From Cunninghamella blakesleeana (taxonomy: Eukaryota; Mucoromycota; Mucoromycetes; Mucorales; Cunninghamellaceae), in contig JAFCIZ010000006.1 of assembly GCA_017871115.1 (NCBI GenBank), positions 1,054,001-1,118,000 of the forward strand: a stretch of 64,000 bases of DNA, given 5' to 3'. The position numbers were made by a program, and so were the translations under genes. Numbering within the stretch: position 1 is the first letter of the stretch; every line of letters begins with the position of its first letter. This document shows positions 60,882 to 64,000 of the stretch, one piece after another. The notes below the pieces were generated by a model that was given only the letters and a program-made list of their open reading frames with translations, did no database searches and was not told where the DNA came from.

Positions 60882-61754
60882 ATTGATAATATATACAATG
60901 AAATAAAAATAAAAAAGTAAAAATAAAAAAGAGAAAAGAGAAAAAAATATCGGAATTTCATTTTTTTTATTATGCATATATGAAACAAAAAAGGAATATA
61001 TTTTTTGTTCACATCAGCTAAAAAAAATAAATAAAAAAAAAGTATAAGCACGTCTTTATCTATTTTCCTTTAATAATATAATAAAACGAAATAAAAAATC
61101 ATCCGAAATAGATGATATTTATACATGTTGTAATTAATCGATTGTTCATTGGCAATTAAAAATGTATTGGTTAGTCTTATTTCTTAATTTTAATAATAAT
61201 AATAAAAAGAAAGCTCGTACACTTTATTTTTTATAATATTAAACTTCATCAATAAAAATTAATATATATTTAATTTCAGACCATTTATATATATTATTTA
61301 TGATGATTTATCATTTTAAAAATATATGCGTAGCCAAATCCCTCAAATACTGGTAAAATTATACGTAAATAGAATTTTATACTATTTTAGTATGTCCCTG
61401 ATTTTTTATTTTTTTCTTTCTCCATTTTTTATATGTCGGAGCTTAAATCGATGCTTTTGAAAATATATAAATATATACATTTAGTTGCTTTGCTTTCAAT
61501 TACGTATCAGCTTGAAATATTCATATATATAAAGTCATATGAATAAATCTAATAAATGTGCAACTAAAAACCGAATGATATTATTAGGTTTATACTGATA
61601 TCTCCTTTTTATAAAAAAAATAAGCATTTTTAAAAGAATTATAACTCCGGCTTTAATTTTTTATTTAAATTCACTTTTAAACTTTTTAGTTCGCTTTCTT
61701 TTCCCCGCCTTTTATTTTTTTATTAAATCATTGTACTTGGTTACTTAATAAATT
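60882..61754. promoter_or_regulatory. Divergent region with two CTCCG-type motifs
   Basis: Between the START-like gene (minus) and the GRDP-like gene (plus). TCGGAGCTT (reverse complement of AAGCTCCGA) is at 61437-61445, and CTCCGG at 61645-61650 about 107 nt before the plus-strand ATG. Otherwise AT-rich; no gene. Confidence 0.5.
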
Positions 61755-62532
61755 ATGACAATTAAACAAGAATATACTTCACCATCATCTCCTCCTCCAG
61801 TATATCAATCACCTTTGAAATATACTTCTCAACCACCTGTTATTAATACCCAAAATGAAGCTTTGTTAAATAAAGTAGTTACAGTAGATGCCTGTTATTA
61901 TTACTTATCACTTATTGAGCGGTTTTGGAATTACATGAACACTTTATCTGAACAAGAACAAAGACTTTATTTAGCTCGTGCTGAATATCGATATGAATTA
62001 TGGGTAACTCATTATCAAAACACAATGCCTTGTCCTCCATTAGGTAAATCTTGAATACTTCACTTTGGATTTTTTATTTTATAAACTAGAAAAAAAAAAA
62101 TGGTATTAAATGGTATTATTGTTATTCTATAAAAGATATTGCTTATGTTTGGCATGCCCATTTATTATCCCCTTTTAGGTATTTTGAAGATATTGAACTT
62201 CGTTTGGGAAAAAAAAGAATGTACAACGCATTATTTCCTTTAAAAGAACTTGTAAGTTCATTGATCAATATCACCTGATAAATAGAGTTAAATATAACAT
62301 TTGCACTCTTTTTCTTTTCTTTTCTCTCTTTTTTTAAAAAAAAATAGCATGAGCACCAGATAATGTACAATGGCAGTGAAAAATCTTCTCTAGTAAATCA
62401 AACTCTTGAATTATGGCATAGTATCTTTGGAATGAATGAACCTTATTGTTTGAAAAAGGAAGAATTATATGAAGGTTATTTTCAAAGAAAATGTTGGATG
62501 TGTCAAGATATAATTCAAATTCCATGGTAAAT

Positions 62533-62573
<41 letters not shown>

Positions 62574-63850
62574 CATTTAATTTTTTAAAAGGTTCACATT
62601 AAAAATATATTTACATTATATTATTATGGTTTCTTTCTAGGTCGGATTATGCCGACTATAGATATGGAAAAAATTTAAATCGAATTCAACACCACTGTAG
62701 ACCTAATGGTATTCAATTTTTCGAACTAGCACATATAAAATTGGAATATGATATGAAAAGGATCGGACCTTATTCAGACCTTGGTCCTCCCATAGCGTAA
62801 GCTTTATTTTTATTTTCAACATTATATATATAAAAGGGATAATTTATTTCTATTCATATTACTTTATCATTAATCTTTTTTATTTACAATAGTGGCACTT
62901 TACTCGATACAAAAGGACGAATTAAGAGTAAAGGCAACAAAGTTATACCATTCATTAAACACATTTCAACCATACCCCAACCAAATGAAATGGATTATAC
63001 TTATGAAGTAGAAATTGAACGGGTATTAAAAACTTTAGATCAAAAATATGAATACGATGCAAATGGTAAATAAACAACGATAAAAATAATAGTTATGATA
63101 AAGATGAAATCAATTTATCTATTATAGTATATTGTTTTTAGTTTTATTTACTCTCTCTTTTTTTTTCTATGTTTTATATATATTATGAATAGAATTAATG
63201 TATGCTATACGAACATGCTATCAAAGTAATCCAACACCTTTTTCAATTGATTTAATTCATGCAGTATCAAGACAAAAAAAATTTTATGAAAGTACAAATA
63301 GAATCGATTGGAAACCTCCAAAAGGATTTACATCAGCTATACGTCGTTATCATGATTTTTTAATCTTAATGAAAGAAAACCCTATGATGGTTGCTGTCCC
63401 TACTATAGAAATCGATTGTGCTTGGCATACTCATATGTTATTTGCTAAATCATATAGAGATTTTACTTGTGCATATTTACGAAGATATATTAATCATGAT
63501 GATACCATTCCTGAATCAAGTCTTAAAATGTCTGCAGTTAATACAAACAGTGCATGGCTTGATCTTAAACTATATTATAGACTTATGGTAAATAATAATA
63601 ATAATAATAATCGACATATATATATATATAAATAATATAATAGATACTATTATAAATTTATGCTAATTTAATATATATAATTTAATTATTTTTTTATACA
63701 ATAGAAATGGAAAAGATTGGGTAATAAAATTGAAGCAACTATGGTTCCTAATAAAATTGCTTTTGGTTTCGAATATTATCCTGGGAAAGTAGAAGTGAAA
63801 GAAGATGATCTTAAACAAATGCCAACAGTATTAAATGAACAGTAAGTTCG

Positions 63851-63903
<53 letters not shown>

Positions 63904-64000
63904 ATTTTTTTTTTTTAAAAAAAAAAGCCATATTAATGCTTCTACACCATATTTTTTATTTTTAATAGAATAGCGAAAGCTTGTAAGGAAGGTCATTCAT
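61755..64000 (+). CDS. DUF1399/GRDP-like protein, 5' part
   Basis: Exons visible: 61755-62043, 62136-62251, 62348-62526, 62641-62796, 62893-63065, 63193-63587, 63705-63841 and 63969 to the window edge; about 490 residues seen, still open. Two repeats of the DUF1399 theme are visible: DIAYVWHAHLLSPFRYFEDI (exon 2) and IDCAWHTHMLFAKSYRDFT (exon 6), each with a W-H-x-H core. CxxC pairs occur in KCWMCQD. Proteins of this family (plant GRDP, many in fungi) combine this domain with a glycine-rich or other tail; the C-terminal part is outside the window. Biochemical function is poorly known. The first 35 residues are S/P/Y-rich. Intron phases all join cleanly. Confidence 0.8.
62535..62571. repeat. 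(AT)n microsatellite in GRDP-like intron 3
   Basis: About eighteen TA units between exons 3 and 4 of the DUF1399 gene. Confidence 0.9.
63850..63898. repeat. (CT)n(AT)n compound microsatellite
   Basis: About eleven CT units followed by thirteen TA units in the last visible intron of the DUF1399 gene. Confidence 0.9.

Noticed and set aside
1..64000. tRNA, rRNA, snRNA, transposons, viral remnants, CRISPR
   Set aside because: I looked for B-box-like tRNA sequence, U6-like start, transposase or reverse-transcriptase motifs, terminal repeats and regularly spaced repeats, and found none. Repeats present are microsatellites.

Overview
This is a strongly AT-rich nuclear segment from a fungus. Genes lie on both strands and are spaced independently, so there are no operons. 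They are cut by many short spliceosomal introns (about 60-130 nt, GTAAGT-like donors, TAG or AAG acceptors). The set of genes points to an early-diverging fungus, most likely Mucoromycota of a low-GC lineage: MIX17, GCN20, SAC1, QCR6, ERG3, FUN30, LSM1, MTC1, a questin-oxidase-like pair, a DUF3712 membrane protein, a TFG-like PB1 protein and a DUF1399/GRDP-like protein. The placement is inference; no marker here fixes the species. Exon boundaries below were worked out by hand from splice signals, reading frame and family expectation. In every multi-exon model the summed exon length is a multiple of three.

Layout. 1-180: 3' end of a MIX17/CHCHD2-type twin-CX9C gene. 664-939 (-): small secreted cysteine-rich protein. 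1385-4116 (-): GCN20-type ABCF ATPase. 4417-7327 (-): SAC1 phosphoinositide phosphatase. 7797-8935 (-): NOL12/Rrp17-like nucleolar protein. 9943-15169 (-): 1589-residue DUF3712 membrane protein. 17444-22464 (-): tandem questin-oxidase-like genes; the upstream copy carries a nonsense codon. 24283-25604 (+): MTC1. 26205-26997 (-): QCR6. 28909-30912 (-): alanine aminotransferase. 31964-33589 (-): Ser/Asn-rich coiled-coil protein. 33973-34866 (+): DcpS decapping scavenger. 35517-36934 (+): C-5 sterol desaturase. 37557-42958 (+): MMS19 with 21 exons. 43690-44474 (+): secreted orphan. 45574-49233 (+): FUN30/SMARCAD1 remodeler. 50153-52199 (-): TFG-like PB1 protein. 52448-53145 (+): LSM1. 53646-53816 (-): 56-residue Cys-rich protein. 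54272-55580 (+): methyltransferase of the Methyltransf_16 type. 55938-57551 (+): bHLH-zip factor. 58111-60082 (+): secreted M28 peptidase. 60156-60881 (-): START-like protein. 61755-64000 (+): DUF1399/GRDP-like protein running off the window.

Most genes are housekeeping and unrelated in pathway: translation control, PI4P turnover, rRNA processing, respiration, sterol synthesis, CIA iron-sulfur targeting, chromatin remodeling, mRNA decay. DcpS and LSM1 both act in mRNA decay but are about 18 kb apart, and nothing suggests linkage. I found no transposon, tRNA, rRNA, CRISPR or virus-like sequence, and no clear undescribed system. The items most worth a second look are: the tandem questin-oxidase pair (a single nonsense codon in one copy, a 219-bp identical tract and a shared promoter block); the recurrent polarised T-run/A-run palindromes; a possible small spliced locus just upstream of the first questin-oxidase gene; a CTCCGA-type upstream motif; and several small secreted or Cys-rich genes.
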